DNA of 64,000 nucleotides from an uncultured Dokdonia sp. (GTDB lineage Bacteria; Bacteroidota; Bacteroidia; Flavobacteriales; Flavobacteriaceae): the NCBI RefSeq assembly GCF_947492815.1, contig NZ_CANLOB010000012.1, positions 1-64,000 of the forward strand. Direction: 5' to 3'. Both the position numbers and the translations under genes were made by a program. The notes under the pieces were generated by a model. It made no database searches and had not been told where the DNA came from. It saw only the letters and a program-made list of their open reading frames with translations. Of the stretch, positions 1-9,173 are shown one piece after another; the first letter of the stretch is position 1, and the number at the start of each line of letters is the position of its first letter.

Positions 1-252
1 AAAATGATTTGTAGCTTTTGGCACAAATCAGTTTTGAATCTTCCGTTATTATAATGCTAAAGGCATCAGTAAAAGTAGGAAGTACAAGGTTTGAAGTACG
101 AAGGTTGAAATGAAAAAAGTTCAAATAGCATCCATGGTGGTGGTGTATTCAAAATGGTTTGTAGCTTTTGGCACAAATCAGTTTTGAATCTTCCGTTACT
201 ATAAAGCTAAAGGCATCAGTAAAAGTAGGAAGTACAAGGTTTGAAGTACGAA
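1..252. repeat. Two-copy direct repeat of about 102 bp, period 150
   Basis: Bases 1-102 and 151-252 are nearly identical, with three substitutions noticed by eye (offsets 7, 49 and 55). The 48 bp between them is unique. The repeat has no open frame of useful length and lies upstream of the first gene, so it is non-coding intergenic DNA. The first copy starts at the window edge, so the array may continue further left. The repeat is too long and too few in copy to be a CRISPR array. Confidence 0.85.
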
Positions 253-271
253 TGACGAATATTGAAATGAT

Positions 272-365
272 AATGAGATTCCCGCCTTCGCGGGAATGAA
301 AAGAAATCTTCCCTCCTAAGAAGGCGCTGCACTGAGCCTAGCCGAAGTGAGAGATTGAAGGAGGT
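272..365. repeat. REP-like intergenic element, copy 1
   Basis: The element starts with AATGAGATTC followed by a perfect 8-bp hairpin (arms 278-285 and 290-297, loop CTTC). A second imperfect fold follows, bounded by CCTCC and GGAGG and containing CTGAGCCTAGCCGAAGT. The same order of parts recurs at 991-1068, on the other side of the SnoaL-like gene. This looks like a dispersed REP or small palindromic element and not a gene. Confidence 0.6.
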
Positions 366-442
366 GTAAAAAATAGCTATTGACTATTAGTCGTTAGCTT
401 TTAAGATTGACTCAAAATAAAGTGATTATACAATACTAAGAC

Positions 443-832
443 ATGAGTACTGTAGATAAACAAAAACTAGAGGTTATCAAAAGTTATGTGAATGCATATA
501 ACAGTTTTGATGTGGAAGGAATGTTAAAGAGCCTATCGCCAAATGTTATATTTAAAAATAGTACGAATGAAATTGTTGACTTAGTTACAAATGGAATTGA
601 TGAATTTAAAGTACAAGCAGAAAAAGCAACATCCTATTTCAGTAATAGAGAGCAAAAAATAATAAATACTATACAAGAGAATGGTATTATAACAATTGAT
701 ATTGATTATACTGGAACGCTAGCTATTGATTTACCTAATGGATTAAAAGAAGGAAGTATACTTGAAATGCAAGGAAAATCAATTTTTAGATTTGAAGGAT
801 TACAAATCATTGAGATTAATGATTTTAGTTAA
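443..832 (+). CDS. SnoaL/NTF2-like small protein
   Basis: A 129-residue protein that looks like a single NTF2-like (SnoaL-type) alpha+beta barrel. The N-terminal helix (VIKSYVNAYNSFDVEGMLKSL) is the usual helix-strand start of that fold, followed by a predicted curved sheet ending in an RFEG-type strand. Members of this fold act as polyketide cyclases, dehydratases, isomerases or binding modules; nothing here fixes the substrate. There is no signal peptide, so it is probably cytoplasmic. It starts at ATG 443 and stands alone between two REP-like elements, with no partner gene close enough to form an operon. Confidence 0.7.
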   Translation: MSTVDKQKLEVIKSYVNAYNSFDVEGMLKSLSPNVIFKNSTNEIVDLVTNGIDEFKVQAEKATSYFSNREQKIINTIQENGIITIDIDYTGTLAIDLPNGLKEGSILEMQGKSIFRFEGLQIIEINDFS

Positions 833-950
833 ATATGTTGAAAAATAAAAAATACCTTGATGTAGGAGACTGAGTGATTTTATTTCGCCGAAAGGCAGAG
901 AGAAAATAGTATCGAAGTCCCATTTTATAACTATAAAAATAGAGTACTAC

Positions 951-979
951 TCTAAAATAGAACAATACTCTATTTTAGA
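951..979 (+). terminator. Possible hairpin downstream of the SnoaL-like gene
   Basis: A perfect 10-bp inverted repeat (TCTAAAATAG / CTATTTTAGA) with a 9-nt loop. It lies about 120 bp after the stop codon and lacks a clear T-run, so a terminator role is uncertain. Confidence 0.3.
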
Positions 980-990
980 ATAACCATAAT

Positions 991-1068
991 AATGAGATTC
1001 TGCTTTCGCGAAAGCAATAACAAGACCTCCGCCGGAATTTATGCTGAGCATAGTCGAAGTACGGAGGT
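991..1068. repeat. REP-like intergenic element, copy 2, with GCTTTCGCGAAAGC palindrome
   Basis: The element has the same plan as 272-365: AATGAGATTC, a palindrome, then a fold bounded by ACCTCCG and CGGAGGT containing CTGAGCATAGTCGAAGT. Its hairpin centre is the 14-mer GCTTTCGCGAAAGC (1002-1015), the palindrome that occurs on its own elsewhere in the window. It ends 14 bp before the S10 peptidase start codon, so it is probably transcribed as part of that gene's leader. Confidence 0.6.
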
Positions 1069-1082
1069 AAAAATAAATAACC

Positions 1083-2609
1083 ATGAAAAAAACACGATCC
1101 CTATTTGTATTAGTTAGTCTTTTATGCATGACGTCCTATGCACAAGACAAGATGATGTCTAAAGAAATGATGTCACAACAAGTACGCGTTCCAGTAGATG
1201 AAACGATGGTCACGAATCATACAACCACCATTAAAGGAAAAACAATTCCATATAGCGCAACAGCTGGTTTTCAACCAGTATGGGATGACGAAGGGAATCC
1301 TGTGGCTTCACTATTGTATACCTATTACAAACGTAGCGATATTAAAAATGATGAAAACAGACCTTTAGTGATCTCTTTTAATGGGGGTCCAGGATCTGCT
1401 TCGGTATGGATGCATATTGCGTATACAGGACCTCGCATTTTAAAAATAGATAACGAAGGGTTTCCTGTACAACCTTATGGCATAAAAAGTAATCCAAACT
1501 CTATTTTGGATGTTGCCGATATTGTTTTTGTAAATCCTGTAAATACAGGCTATAGCCGTATGTTACCTGGAAAGGATGGGAAGATGCCAGACAAAAAAAT
1601 GTTCTTTGGAGTAAATGCAGATATCAAATATCTCGCTGACTGGGTAAATACCTTTGTAACAAGAGTAAACCGTTGGCGTTCGCCAAAATATCTTATTGGA
1701 GAAAGTTATGGTACCACTCGTGTTTCTGGGCTTGCTGCTGCACTTCAAAACAGAAAATGGATGTATATCAATGGAGTGATTTTAGTATCTCCTACCGAAA
1801 TTGGGTTTGAATTTGATGGTCCTGTAGAAGTGGCTAATCGTCTTCCCTATTTTACAGCGGCGGCATGGTATCATAAAGCCTTACCACCAGCTTTACAAAG
1901 TAAAGATCTCACAGAAGTACTTGCCGAAAGTGAAGCCTATGCGGTAAATGAGTTACTTCCTGTAATGGTTAATACGGGGTTTATAGATCCAGCTAAAAAA
2001 GACGCAGTAATCAAAAAAATGGCATATTATTCTGGATTGTCTGAACGTACCATAAGACAACATAACTTAGAGGTTCCTAAAGCATATTTCTGGAAAGATC
2101 TTTTGAGAGATCGCGACGGACTTACCATAGGTCGTTTAGATTCTCGTTATAAAGGATTAGATGTAAAAGAGGCTGGTGATCGTCCAGATTATAATAGCGA
2201 ACTCACCGCTTGGTTACACGCCTTTACGCCTGCTATTAATTATTATTATCAGCAAGAGCTTAATCTTAAAACAGACTTGAGTTATAATATGTTTGGTCCT
2301 GTACGTCCTTGGGATCGTACGAATAATAATACGGGAGCTAGTTTAAGAGAAGCAATGGGGATTAATAAAAATCTACACGTTATGATTCAAAGTGGTTATT
2401 TTGATGGTGCAACTACCTACTTTAACGCAAAGTATGTGATGTGGCAACTTAATGCTTCAGGAAAGCTTTCTGATCGCCTTAGTTTTAAAGGGTATCGTAG
2501 TGGACATATGATGTATTTGCGTAATGAAGATTTGATTCAGGCAAATGAGGATATACGCGATTTTATTCAAAAATCTTCTGCAAATATTAGCCAGGGAGCT
2601 CGCTACTAA
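1083..2609 (+). CDS. Secreted S10 family serine carboxypeptidase
   Basis: A 508-residue exported peptidase of the S10 (carboxypeptidase Y) family, which removes C-terminal residues from peptides. A cleavable signal peptide covers residues 1-20, ending SYA|Q. The family signatures are visible: the oxyanion-site motif GGPGSAS at 101-107, the nucleophile elbow GESYG at 206-210 (Ser208), a likely catalytic Asp441 in SGYFDGATT, and His475 in YRSGHMMY. Length fits bacterial S10 proteins. It probably acts in the periplasm, since no T9SS domain or lipobox is present. It is monocistronic, with an isolated palindrome 50 bp downstream. The peptide substrate cannot be told from sequence. Confidence 0.92.
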   Translation: MKKTRSLFVLVSLLCMTSYAQDKMMSKEMMSQQVRVPVDETMVTNHTTTIKGKTIPYSATAGFQPVWDDEGNPVASLLYTYYKRSDIKNDENRPLVISFNGGPGSASVWMHIAYTGPRILKIDNEGFPVQPYGIKSNPNSILDVADIVFVNPVNTGYSRMLPGKDGKMPDKKMFFGVNADIKYLADWVNTFVTRVNRWRSPKYLIGESYGTTRVSGLAAALQNRKWMYINGVILVSPTEIGFEFDGPVEVANRLPYFTAAAWYHKALPPALQSKDLTEVLAESEAYAVNELLPVMVNTGFIDPAKKDAVIKKMAYYSGLSERTIRQHNLEVPKAYFWKDLLRDRDGLTIGRLDSRYKGLDVKEAGDRPDYNSELTAWLHAFTPAINYYYQQELNLKTDLSYNMFGPVRPWDRTNNNTGASLREAMGINKNLHVMIQSGYFDGATTYFNAKYVMWQLNASGKLSDRLSFKGYRSGHMMYLRNEDLIQANEDIRDFIQKSSANISQGARY

Positions 2610-2658
2610 GACTGTAAAAAAGATATACTAAATACGACTCATCTGGAGTGTTTATGGG

Positions 2659-2678
2659 TACGCTTTCGCGAAAGCGTA
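2659..2678. repeat. Intergenic GCTTTCGCGAAAGC palindrome
   Basis: A 20-bp perfect palindrome with core GCTTTCGCGAAAGC at 2662-2675, extended by TAC and GTA. It is one of eight exact intergenic copies in the window and lies between the S10 peptidase and pirin genes. There is no T-run beside it, so it is not an obvious terminator. Confidence 0.9.
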
Positions 2679-2736
2679 TACAGGAATGCTTCATGCTAAA
2701 TTAGTATGTTTAAAATACTAAAGTCACTTATAGAAT

Positions 2737-3750
2737 ATGAAAGCAATAAAAAAGATTAGACAATTAGGTGCACAATGGGAAACACAAGATCCCTTTTTAT
2801 TTTGTGCGTATCATTTAGACAACTACCCGAAAGGAAATGCGACTTTAGGTCCTGATGCTTCGCTTGCTGGACGTAACATAGGCATGGATTTTCACGGAAA
2901 AGATGGTTGGAATATGTATCATGGCACTACGGTTCCAGGTTTTCCTGCACATCCACATAGAGGATTTGAAACGATTACCGTTGTAGAAAAAGGACTCGCA
3001 GATCATAGTGATTCTTTAGGAGCGGCAGGTCGTTTTGGAGAAGGAGATGTACAATGGATGACCGCTGGAAAAGGAGTGCAACATAGTGAAATGTTTCCAT
3101 TACTAAATCAAGAGGAAGAAAATCCGTTGTTACTATTTCAATTATGGCTAAATCTTCCTAGAGCTAGTAAAATGGTAGAACCACATTATAAAATGTTATG
3201 GAATGAAGATATTCCTATTGTGACACATCAAGATGAGGAAGGTCATGATATCCGTGTGAAAGTGATTGCAGGTTCTTACCAAGACACAGAAGCACTAGCG
3301 CCTGCTCCAGATAGCTGGGCAGCTCAAAAAGAAAATGGTGTCGAGATTTGGTTAGTCACACTTGCGGCTAATGCAACATGGTCTGTTCCCAAAGGAGCCG
3401 TAGGACTTAATAGAACGCTCTATTTTTATGAAGGTCACGAAATAATAACTGAAGGATATCAAATTCCAAAAGAACATGGTCTTGATCTTATTTCTAATGA
3501 AGAGATCACTATTCAAAATGGAAATCAGACAGGATCTTTCTTATTTATTCAAGGAAAACCTATTGGAGAGCCTGTGGCAAAACAAGGGCCATTTGTTATG
3601 AATAGTTATCAGGAAATCAATGAAGCTATTCAGGAGTATCGTCAAACAGAGTTTGGAGGTTGGCCTTGGCCTAGTCGTGATCATACGCACGATAGAGAAA
3701 AAGGTAGATTTGCTACTCATGCAGATGGCACCGAAGAAATAAGAGACTAA
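2737..3750 (+). CDS. Pirin family protein
   Basis: A 337-residue bicupin protein of the pirin family. The N-terminal cupin holds the metal ligands His72 and His74 in HPHRGFET, and His116 and Glu118 in GKGVQHSEM, the classic pirin iron site. The C-terminal cupin (about 190-290) is less conserved, as is usual. Bacterial pirins include quercetin 2,3-dioxygenases and redox-linked regulators; the substrate cannot be assigned. There is no signal peptide, so it is cytoplasmic. It starts at ATG 2737 and is followed by a bidirectional terminator shared with the convergent protease gene. Confidence 0.93.
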   Translation: MKAIKKIRQLGAQWETQDPFLFCAYHLDNYPKGNATLGPDASLAGRNIGMDFHGKDGWNMYHGTTVPGFPAHPHRGFETITVVEKGLADHSDSLGAAGRFGEGDVQWMTAGKGVQHSEMFPLLNQEEENPLLLFQLWLNLPRASKMVEPHYKMLWNEDIPIVTHQDEEGHDIRVKVIAGSYQDTEALAPAPDSWAAQKENGVEIWLVTLAANATWSVPKGAVGLNRTLYFYEGHEIITEGYQIPKEHGLDLISNEEITIQNGNQTGSFLFIQGKPIGEPVAKQGPFVMNSYQEINEAIQEYRQTEFGGWPWPSRDHTHDREKGRFATHADGTEEIRD

Positions 3751-3895
3751 ATCTCTAATAAGTACTGGATTAAAAAAATTAAGTAAAAGAACGAGTTATT
3801 AATCATAGGGAACCCTACTGAAAAGTAGGATTAATTTAACGAGTTTGAATTAAATTTGTTCTTCACACTTTTTAAAACAGTATTTCACTCATAAA

Positions 3896-3927
3896 AAAAC
3901 GCTTCCTGGGGGATAAGGAAGCGTTTT
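3896..3927. terminator. Bidirectional terminator between pirin and HEIGH protease
   Basis: An 11-bp perfect stem (AAAACGCTTCC / GGAAGCGTTTT) with a 10-nt loop, A-rich on the left and T-rich on the right, placed between convergent genes. The same stem sequence recurs at 12456-12485 behind the paralogous protease. Confidence 0.85.
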
Positions 3928-3969
3928 CAATTTTAAACTAAATAAATTATTTCACTTTACAAATAATTC

Positions 3970-4866
3970 CTAGTACATATTACGAAGTGCTGTAATATCA
4001 TTATTATTAAATTCTCCATCTTCATTATTCGAGAAACAAGCTTGCATGATAGAAGTAACATCTCTTCCTGTTGGTGTTCCCGCAACGTGTACAGCTCCAG
4101 TAGATCCTGCACTTTCTCCTCCACCGCTTCCACAACTTAAACGATCAAACCAATCTGAGTGACGGAAACCTACTGAGTGACCAATCTCATGAGTAATTAC
4201 ATGCTCATTTACATTTGTAGAAAATCCATCAAGATTATAAATCTGGATAAATTTATGTGGAGCTCCTGCGTTTGTTGGAAATCCAGCGACACCTCCAGAA
4301 CCACTATTATTTGCAGAGTTATCATACACAACCATATCTGCTGCATTAAAGTTTGTTCCAAAAGTTAGGTTAAACTGTAATGAAACACCACTTAAACGAT
4401 TGTAATTGTTTACAGCCCAACCTAGTGCAGTTCTTCCCTTATTGGAAAGCCCAAACTGATCATTTCCTGTATACCCTAGAATATCGATAGTACGGTTATT
4501 TCCAGTTACTAGATTAAAAGTACGATACTGACGACTTTGAGCGTCTACAGCTTGCATTGCTTTTAATTGTTCTATTGTAACTACGATATCATCTCCAATA
4601 TAGATACGTTCTTCAATCGAACCATCTGGTAGATGAAAATCTCCTTTTGTGATGCTTCCCGCATCAATTTCTAAACCTCTAATAAGGTCTAATACTGTTT
4701 CGTCTGTGACTGCATCTCTAGGGGTTGTATCAGAGTTTACAATGTCGGTAACTTCACTCACAAGATTTGCATCATCATCGATAGAAGCCTCGTCGCGTTC
4801 ACAGCTAGAGAATAATAACATAGCCCCTGCTGCTAAAAGAAAAACTGATTTAAAATTTGTTTTCAT
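3970..4866 (-). CDS. HEIGH-type metalloprotease lipoprotein (M57-like), copy 1
   Basis: A 298-residue lipoprotein with signal peptide and lipobox LLFSSC (Cys22). The C-terminal half is a zinc metalloprotease domain of the dual-action HEIGH (M57) type: zinc motif HEIGHSVGFRH at 226-236, where His226, His230 and His236 would bind zinc and Glu227 would be the base. The conserved block RTFNLVTGNNRTIDILGY lies upstream at about 115-132. Two cysteines are present, one at the lipobox and one in the RLSCGSGG loop. It is monocistronic. A close paralog at 12522-13424 shares the motif positions exactly, and even the 5' leader and terminator are alike, so the two arose by duplication of a whole transcription unit. 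Confidence 0.9.
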   Translation of the reverse strand: MKTNFKSVFLLAAGAMLLFSSCERDEASIDDDANLVSEVTDIVNSDTTPRDAVTDETVLDLIRGLEIDAGSITKGDFHLPDGSIEERIYIGDDIVVTIEQLKAMQAVDAQSRQYRTFNLVTGNNRTIDILGYTGNDQFGLSNKGRTALGWAVNNYNRLSGVSLQFNLTFGTNFNAADMVVYDNSANNSGSGGVAGFPTNAGAPHKFIQIYNLDGFSTNVNEHVITHEIGHSVGFRHSDWFDRLSCGSGGGESAGSTGAVHVAGTPTGRDVTSIMQACFSNNEDGEFNNNDITALRNMY

Positions 4867-5211
4867 TTTGATAAATATTTTGATTAGTAAGGTATAAATA
4901 TACTAACAAAATGCTAAAACAATGAATATTATTTAAAAAATTAACATAAATTATATTAAAATTTACGGTAAAACCACAAAAAACACGGTTTTATATAGTT
5001 TTCTGTAAAGTGATTTTACAAGTAAATAAATAAAGAGAATTGATTTTTGTTGCACTTTTACAACGTGAAGTATTAGATATACGAACCAAATCAAAGAATG
5101 GATCTTTTCAATGTAAAATTATTTCTTTTTGAGGATATTTTTTTAATCACAATTAACCCATCAGATATAAAAGCTACTTTTTATACTAATGTACATAGCG
5201 CTTATTTCTAT
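4867..5211. other. Gene-free AT-rich spacer
   Basis: About 345 bp between the HEIGH protease start and the 3' end of the Lon-domain gene. It should hold the protease promoter. A TTTTGATTAGTAA block just upstream of its ATG is shared with the paralog's leader at about 13432. No gene, RNA or convincing terminator was seen in the rest. Confidence 0.6.
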
Positions 5212-5850
5212 TTAATAGTCTTCAAAATCTAATGGATCAAAGTTTTTAAAATGTCCATTCATTTTTATGATTTCTTTGGTTCTATTTACAGATCGTATGG
5301 TAGGCAATATCGTATTAAGATGTTGTATCAAATATTCATATCTTTCTTTTTCTGAAAAGATTTGAAGTAATTCATATTCTTGTGGTATTGTAAGTCCCAT
5401 TTTATGAGATAATGTATACGTAGTTATTGTTTGTGGGTTAACTACTGGAGTTGGTATCTCTAATTCTTTATAAAATGAAGTAAGTAATTGTATGAATTGT
5501 TTTCTTAATGCTTCAGTACTATCATTGATCGCAGTAAAAAATTGTACCGTACCACCAGCATATAATCGATCATCTAATCGATTATAAAAATCGACCAATT
5601 TAAACACCCGTATTCCTCTACAAATAATATCACTCGCTCCTGTCGGGTAACGTTTAACAACTTTAAGAAGTTCCATCTCTGTACCATATTCAAGACGCTT
5701 ATTAATGTAAGTAGGTATTCCAAATGTTACCCGTTCTTCTTCACAGTCTTCTAAGAGTTGCTGATACCGTTGTTCAAAAATATGAAGCGGCAATTCTTCT
5801 CCTGGAAAGGCGACTAGTTCAAGAGGAAACATAGGTAATGTAGCAATCAT
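5212..5850 (-). CDS. Lon N-terminal (substrate-binding) domain protein
   Basis: A 212-residue stand-alone Lon substrate-binding (LAN) domain. It begins MIATLPMFPLELVAFPGEELPLHIFE, the standard first strand of this domain, and keeps FGIPTY and the GRI/ICRGIRVF-type strand. There is no AAA+ or Ser-Lys protease domain, so it is not Lon itself; short proteins of this kind are presumed adaptors or peptide binders. I chose ATG 5850 because homology starts exactly there. An in-frame TTG 14 codons upstream would add residues foreign to the family. It is divergent from lysA, with the two promoters in the 147 bp between them. Confidence 0.88.
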   Translation of the reverse strand: MIATLPMFPLELVAFPGEELPLHIFEQRYQQLLEDCEEERVTFGIPTYINKRLEYGTEMELLKVVKRYPTGASDIICRGIRVFKLVDFYNRLDDRLYAGGTVQFFTAINDSTEALRKQFIQLLTSFYKELEIPTPVVNPQTITTYTLSHKMGLTIPQEYELLQIFSEKERYEYLIQHLNTILPTIRSVNRTKEIIKMNGHFKNFDPLDFEDY

Positions 5851-5997
5851 TCTTTCTACTTTTAGTACGAAATTTACAAAAGAAGCATACAATTGTTATC
5901 GAAATCTTAAATTTTAACCTTCTTGTTGAACTTTTTAGGTTTTAGGCATTGTACATTAAGAATAGTCTACTAATTTCGTAGGCAAAAAAATGTTGTT

Positions 5998-7221
5998 ATG
6001 ACAAACAAAGATCTTTTACAAGTAGTTCAGGAACATGGTAGTCCTGTATATGTGTATAATGCTGAAACAATTACTAGGCAATATAAACGTTTGACGTCTG
6101 CTTTTAAGAAGGTCAAACAATTACGCTTAAACTATGCTGTAAAAGCGCTAAGCAATGTTTCTGTCTTACAACACATACATGGTTTAGGTGCAGGATTGGA
6201 TACTGTTTCTATACAGGAAGTACGTTTAGGATTGGCCTCTGGTTGCCCACCAGACCGCATCATATTTACACCTAATGGAGTCTCATTAGAAGAAATTGAA
6301 GCAGTGTCAAAAATGGGGGTTCAAATCAATATTGACAATTTATCAATACTTGAACAGTTTGGAACTAAATATCCGAATATTCCGGTATGTATTCGTATAA
6401 ATCCGCATGTAATGGCTGGAGGAAATACCAATATTTCTGTAGGACATATTGATAGTAAATTCGGAATTAGTATTCATCAGGTACCTCATATTTTACGTAT
6501 TGTAGAGAATACCAACATGAATATTAATGGTATTCATATGCATACGGGAAGTGATATTTTAGATATTGATGTATTCTTATATGCCTCTGAAATTCTTTTT
6601 GAAACAGCAAAACACTTCAAAGAGTTAGATTTTATAGATTTTGGTAGTGGTTTTAAAGTACCGTATAAGCCTGGTGATATTGAAACGAACATAGAAGAGT
6701 TAGGTGACAAATTAGGAACGCGTTTTAACGCTTTCGCGAAAGCGTATGGAAGACCCTTAACATTAACTTTTGAGCCAGGGAAATTCTTAGTAAGTGAAGC
6801 AGGGAAATTCTTAGTAAACGTAAATGTGGTTAAGCAAACTACTTCTACTGTTTTTGCACAAGTAGATAGCGGTTTTAATCATTTAATTCGTCCTATGCTC
6901 TACGGAAGTCGTCATGAGATTCATAATATCAGTAATCCTAATGGCCGTGAGCGTTTTTATAGTGTTGTAGGGTATATCTGTGAAACAGATACGTTTGCAA
7001 ATAATAGACGTATTGCAGAGATAAGTGAAGGAGATATTCTCGCTTTTAGTAATGCGGGAGCATATTGCTTTACCATGGCTAGTAATTATAATAGCCGCTA
7101 TCGTCCTGCCGAAGTGCTTTGGAAAGATGGAGAAGCACACTTAATACGCAAAAGAGAAACCTTTGACGATTTACTTCATAACCAAATTCCTATAAAGAAA
7201 CTTGCGGAAGTCGTGCTATAA
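5998..7221 (+). CDS. lysA: Diaminopimelate decarboxylase
   Basis: A 407-residue PLP enzyme that makes L-lysine from meso-diaminopimelate, the last step of lysine synthesis. It has the alanine-racemase-like barrel followed by a beta domain. The PLP lysine is Lys49 in NYAVKAL; other active-site parts are HMHTGS (180-185), GSGF (216-219), EPGK (259-262) and the cysteine box CETD (328-331) reached from the partner subunit. The palindrome GCTTTCGCGAAAGC (6730-6743) lies inside the gene and encodes AFAKA at 245-249, between a helix and the strand before EPGK. It starts at ATG 5998 and is followed by a strong terminator. Confidence 0.95.
   Translation: MTNKDLLQVVQEHGSPVYVYNAETITRQYKRLTSAFKKVKQLRLNYAVKALSNVSVLQHIHGLGAGLDTVSIQEVRLGLASGCPPDRIIFTPNGVSLEEIEAVSKMGVQINIDNLSILEQFGTKYPNIPVCIRINPHVMAGGNTNISVGHIDSKFGISIHQVPHILRIVENTNMNINGIHMHTGSDILDIDVFLYASEILFETAKHFKELDFIDFGSGFKVPYKPGDIETNIEELGDKLGTRFNAFAKAYGRPLTLTFEPGKFLVSEAGKFLVNVNVVKQTTSTVFAQVDSGFNHLIRPMLYGSRHEIHNISNPNGRERFYSVVGYICETDTFANNRRIAEISEGDILAFSNAGAYCFTMASNYNSRYRPAEVLWKDGEAHLIRKRETFDDLLHNQIPIKKLAEVVL
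6730..6743. repeat. In-gene palindrome GCTTTCGCGAAAGC (lysA)
   Basis: An exact copy of the dispersed palindrome inside lysA, read as Ala-Phe-Ala-Lys-Ala. The frame is kept, and it has the same translation as the three other exact in-gene copies. Confidence 0.9.
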
Positions 7222-7232
7222 ATAGTATTACT

Positions 7233-7272
7233 TATAAAAGAAGGTATTTCTTAGGAAATATCTTCTTTTATA
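7233..7272 (+). terminator. lysA terminator
   Basis: An 18-bp stem with one G-U pair (arms 7233-7250 and 7255-7272), loop TTAG, and a U-rich 3' arm. It starts 12 bp after the lysA stop codon. Confidence 0.85.
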
Positions 7273-7311
7273 AAATCAAGAGTACCATTTTAAAAATTAG
7301 TACTTTTAAGA

Positions 7312-8442
7312 ATGCGTATTTCTATTTTTATAGGTTGTATTATAGGTAGTTTATTCTTGGTGGCATGTACGACTCCTATAGATACTGTGCTAGAATCGTC
7401 TGAGCATTTAGCGATTCAAAAAGTAATGGATAGTTTGGAGCACCATGAAGTTCAAATCCTATATACGCAGATAGATACCACAGACAAAGGACTTATTACG
7501 TTTACAGATTATGCATTTCAAGAAAATAAAAAACACTATTTCTATCCAGCGAGTACTGTAAAACTTCCTATTGCATTACTCGCCGCAGAATATGTAAATA
7601 AACATCCTGAACTACACTTAGATACTCCTTATATTTCAGCAAGAGATTCTGTATTACATAGTGTTGCAGATGATATACGTCAAATTTTCGCCGTGAGCGA
7701 TAATGAAGCTTATAATAGATTATATGATATGTTAGGGAGAGATTATATAAACAAACGTCTTAAGGAATTAGACCTCTCTCCTACGCGTATTTCACATCGC
7801 CTTTCTACAGGAAAAGCTGCTATTCCTGAAAGAGGCACCATTAAGTTCTTTCCATCATATGAAGGAGAGATTGTTGCCTTAGAAAATCTAGTAGATCAAC
7901 CCATAACTAAAGTCTCTATTAGAAATCAACATAAAGGAAATGGCTATATTAAAGATGGGAACCTTATTCAGACACCTTTTGATTTTACGGAGAAGAATTA
8001 TTTTCCATTACAATCGCAACATCAACTCATGAAGCGTTTGTTTTTTGAAGATCAATTTGACAAAGATGAGCGTTTTGATATTTCCTATACAGATAAAGTA
8101 CGTATTCAAAAATCAATGTATACGCTTCCGCGAAATGCAAAGTATGATGTAGATACGTATTATGACAGTTATGTGAAGTTCTTCTTGTATGGAGATACAA
8201 AAGATACGATTCCTGATCACATCAAAATATGTAATAAAGTGGGCTATGCGTATGGAACTTTGACCGAAACGGCTTATGTCGTTGACGAAAAAGAGCACAT
8301 TCAGTTTTTACTTTCTGCTACCATACTCGTGAATGATAATGGTATTTTTAATGACGACACCTATGAATATGATGCTGTAGGTATTCCATTTTTAGCTCAA
8401 TTGGCTAGGGAAATTTATGATTTGGAAAAAAGTAGGAAATGA
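7312..8442 (+). CDS. Class A beta-lactamase-fold serine hydrolase lipoprotein
   Basis: A 376-residue lipoprotein (lipobox LFLVAC, Cys19) with the penicillin-recognition fold. The three catalytic motifs are in order: STVK at 81-84 (Ser81 nucleophile, Lys84), SDN at 129-131, and KVG at 309-311. The SDN and KxG form fits the beta-lactamase-like serine hydrolase family rather than a true beta-lactamase, since the protein is longer and the omega-loop Glu motif is not evident. It probably acts on cell-wall or other amide or ester substrates at the envelope. Its stop overlaps the next start (ATGA), so the two are translationally coupled. A decayed palindrome-like stretch occurs near 8122. Confidence 0.83.
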   Translation: MRISIFIGCIIGSLFLVACTTPIDTVLESSEHLAIQKVMDSLEHHEVQILYTQIDTTDKGLITFTDYAFQENKKHYFYPASTVKLPIALLAAEYVNKHPELHLDTPYISARDSVLHSVADDIRQIFAVSDNEAYNRLYDMLGRDYINKRLKELDLSPTRISHRLSTGKAAIPERGTIKFFPSYEGEIVALENLVDQPITKVSIRNQHKGNGYIKDGNLIQTPFDFTEKNYFPLQSQHQLMKRLFFEDQFDKDERFDISYTDKVRIQKSMYTLPRNAKYDVDTYYDSYVKFFLYGDTKDTIPDHIKICNKVGYAYGTLTETAYVVDEKEHIQFLLSATILVNDNGIFNDDTYEYDAVGIPFLAQLAREIYDLEKSRK

Positions 8443-9044
8443 TAAAATTAAAATTGGGAGAAATATCAGAATTTGACTGGATTCAAGAAGGGGTGAGATT
8501 GGCTCTTTCTTCCAATTTAATTTGTATCACAAAGCCTGAATTTGAGCAAACCGGCTATTCTCCTCTTCAATGGTTCGGGACTAATGTAATTCAGGAAATT
8601 GCAAAAAAAGGAAATACTGAAATCTGTCCACTCTTTGGAGAACACATAAAATCTATTAATGACTACTGTTATCAATTATGCCGAAGTATTCCATGGGGTT
8701 TTGAGATGGGTAGAAATAGTCATGCAATTTATGATGTCCTTTTAAACTTTGAAACTGAACCTGAAAATCGAATTTTCATTTGGTATGATTGCCAAACATT
8801 ATTTAAAAAAGATAAAAAACTCTTTAAAGAAATATTCGAAAGAATGATCGTTGCAGGATACTTAAACTCTATAGGCGAATCGACGAGTAACTATCAAGTA
8901 AATCAAAAAAATATATTTATGTTTCGCGATACACAAATTGACGAATTGACAGCGTTATTAGAAAAAGAGTATTATACTCCTAAAGTATCAATGAAAGAAG
9001 AGTTTTATATGAAACATGAATTTGAAATTTTAGAATTAAAATAA
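8439..9044 (+). CDS. Hypothetical protein coupled to the serine hydrolase
   Basis: A 201-residue soluble protein that I do not recognise. There is no signal peptide, membrane segment or metal motif. Aromatic and acidic residues are frequent (IWYDCQTLFKKDKKLFKEIFERM), and the likely secondary structure is mixed alpha/beta. Its ATG overlaps the TGA of the upstream serine hydrolase by 4 bp, which points to translational coupling. A cytoplasmic protein coupled to an exported lipoprotein is unusual and gives no functional clue. Confidence 0.7.
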   Translation: MIKLKLGEISEFDWIQEGVRLALSSNLICITKPEFEQTGYSPLQWFGTNVIQEIAKKGNTEICPLFGEHIKSINDYCYQLCRSIPWGFEMGRNSHAIYDVLLNFETEPENRIFIWYDCQTLFKKDKKLFKEIFERMIVAGYLNSIGESTSNYQVNQKNIFMFRDTQIDELTALLEKEYYTPKVSMKEEFYMKHEFEILELK

Positions 9045-9173
9045 AAGAAAGTTAGAAATCTCATTTTCTAGTCTATTTCTCTAATTCTATATTCTTTTTT
9101 AAAAAACGATCTAGCATATAAAGATGCATTAATATTTTTTTGTTTCTTCGCGCTTATAACAACCTGAATATAC

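Noticed and set aside
1..252. CRISPR array
   Set aside because: Only two long repeats of about 102 bp, no short spacer pattern, and no cas genes.
7312..8442. True beta-lactamase
   Set aside because: The SxxK, SDN and KxG motifs are shared by a wider hydrolase family. The protein is too long and lacks a clear omega-loop Glu.
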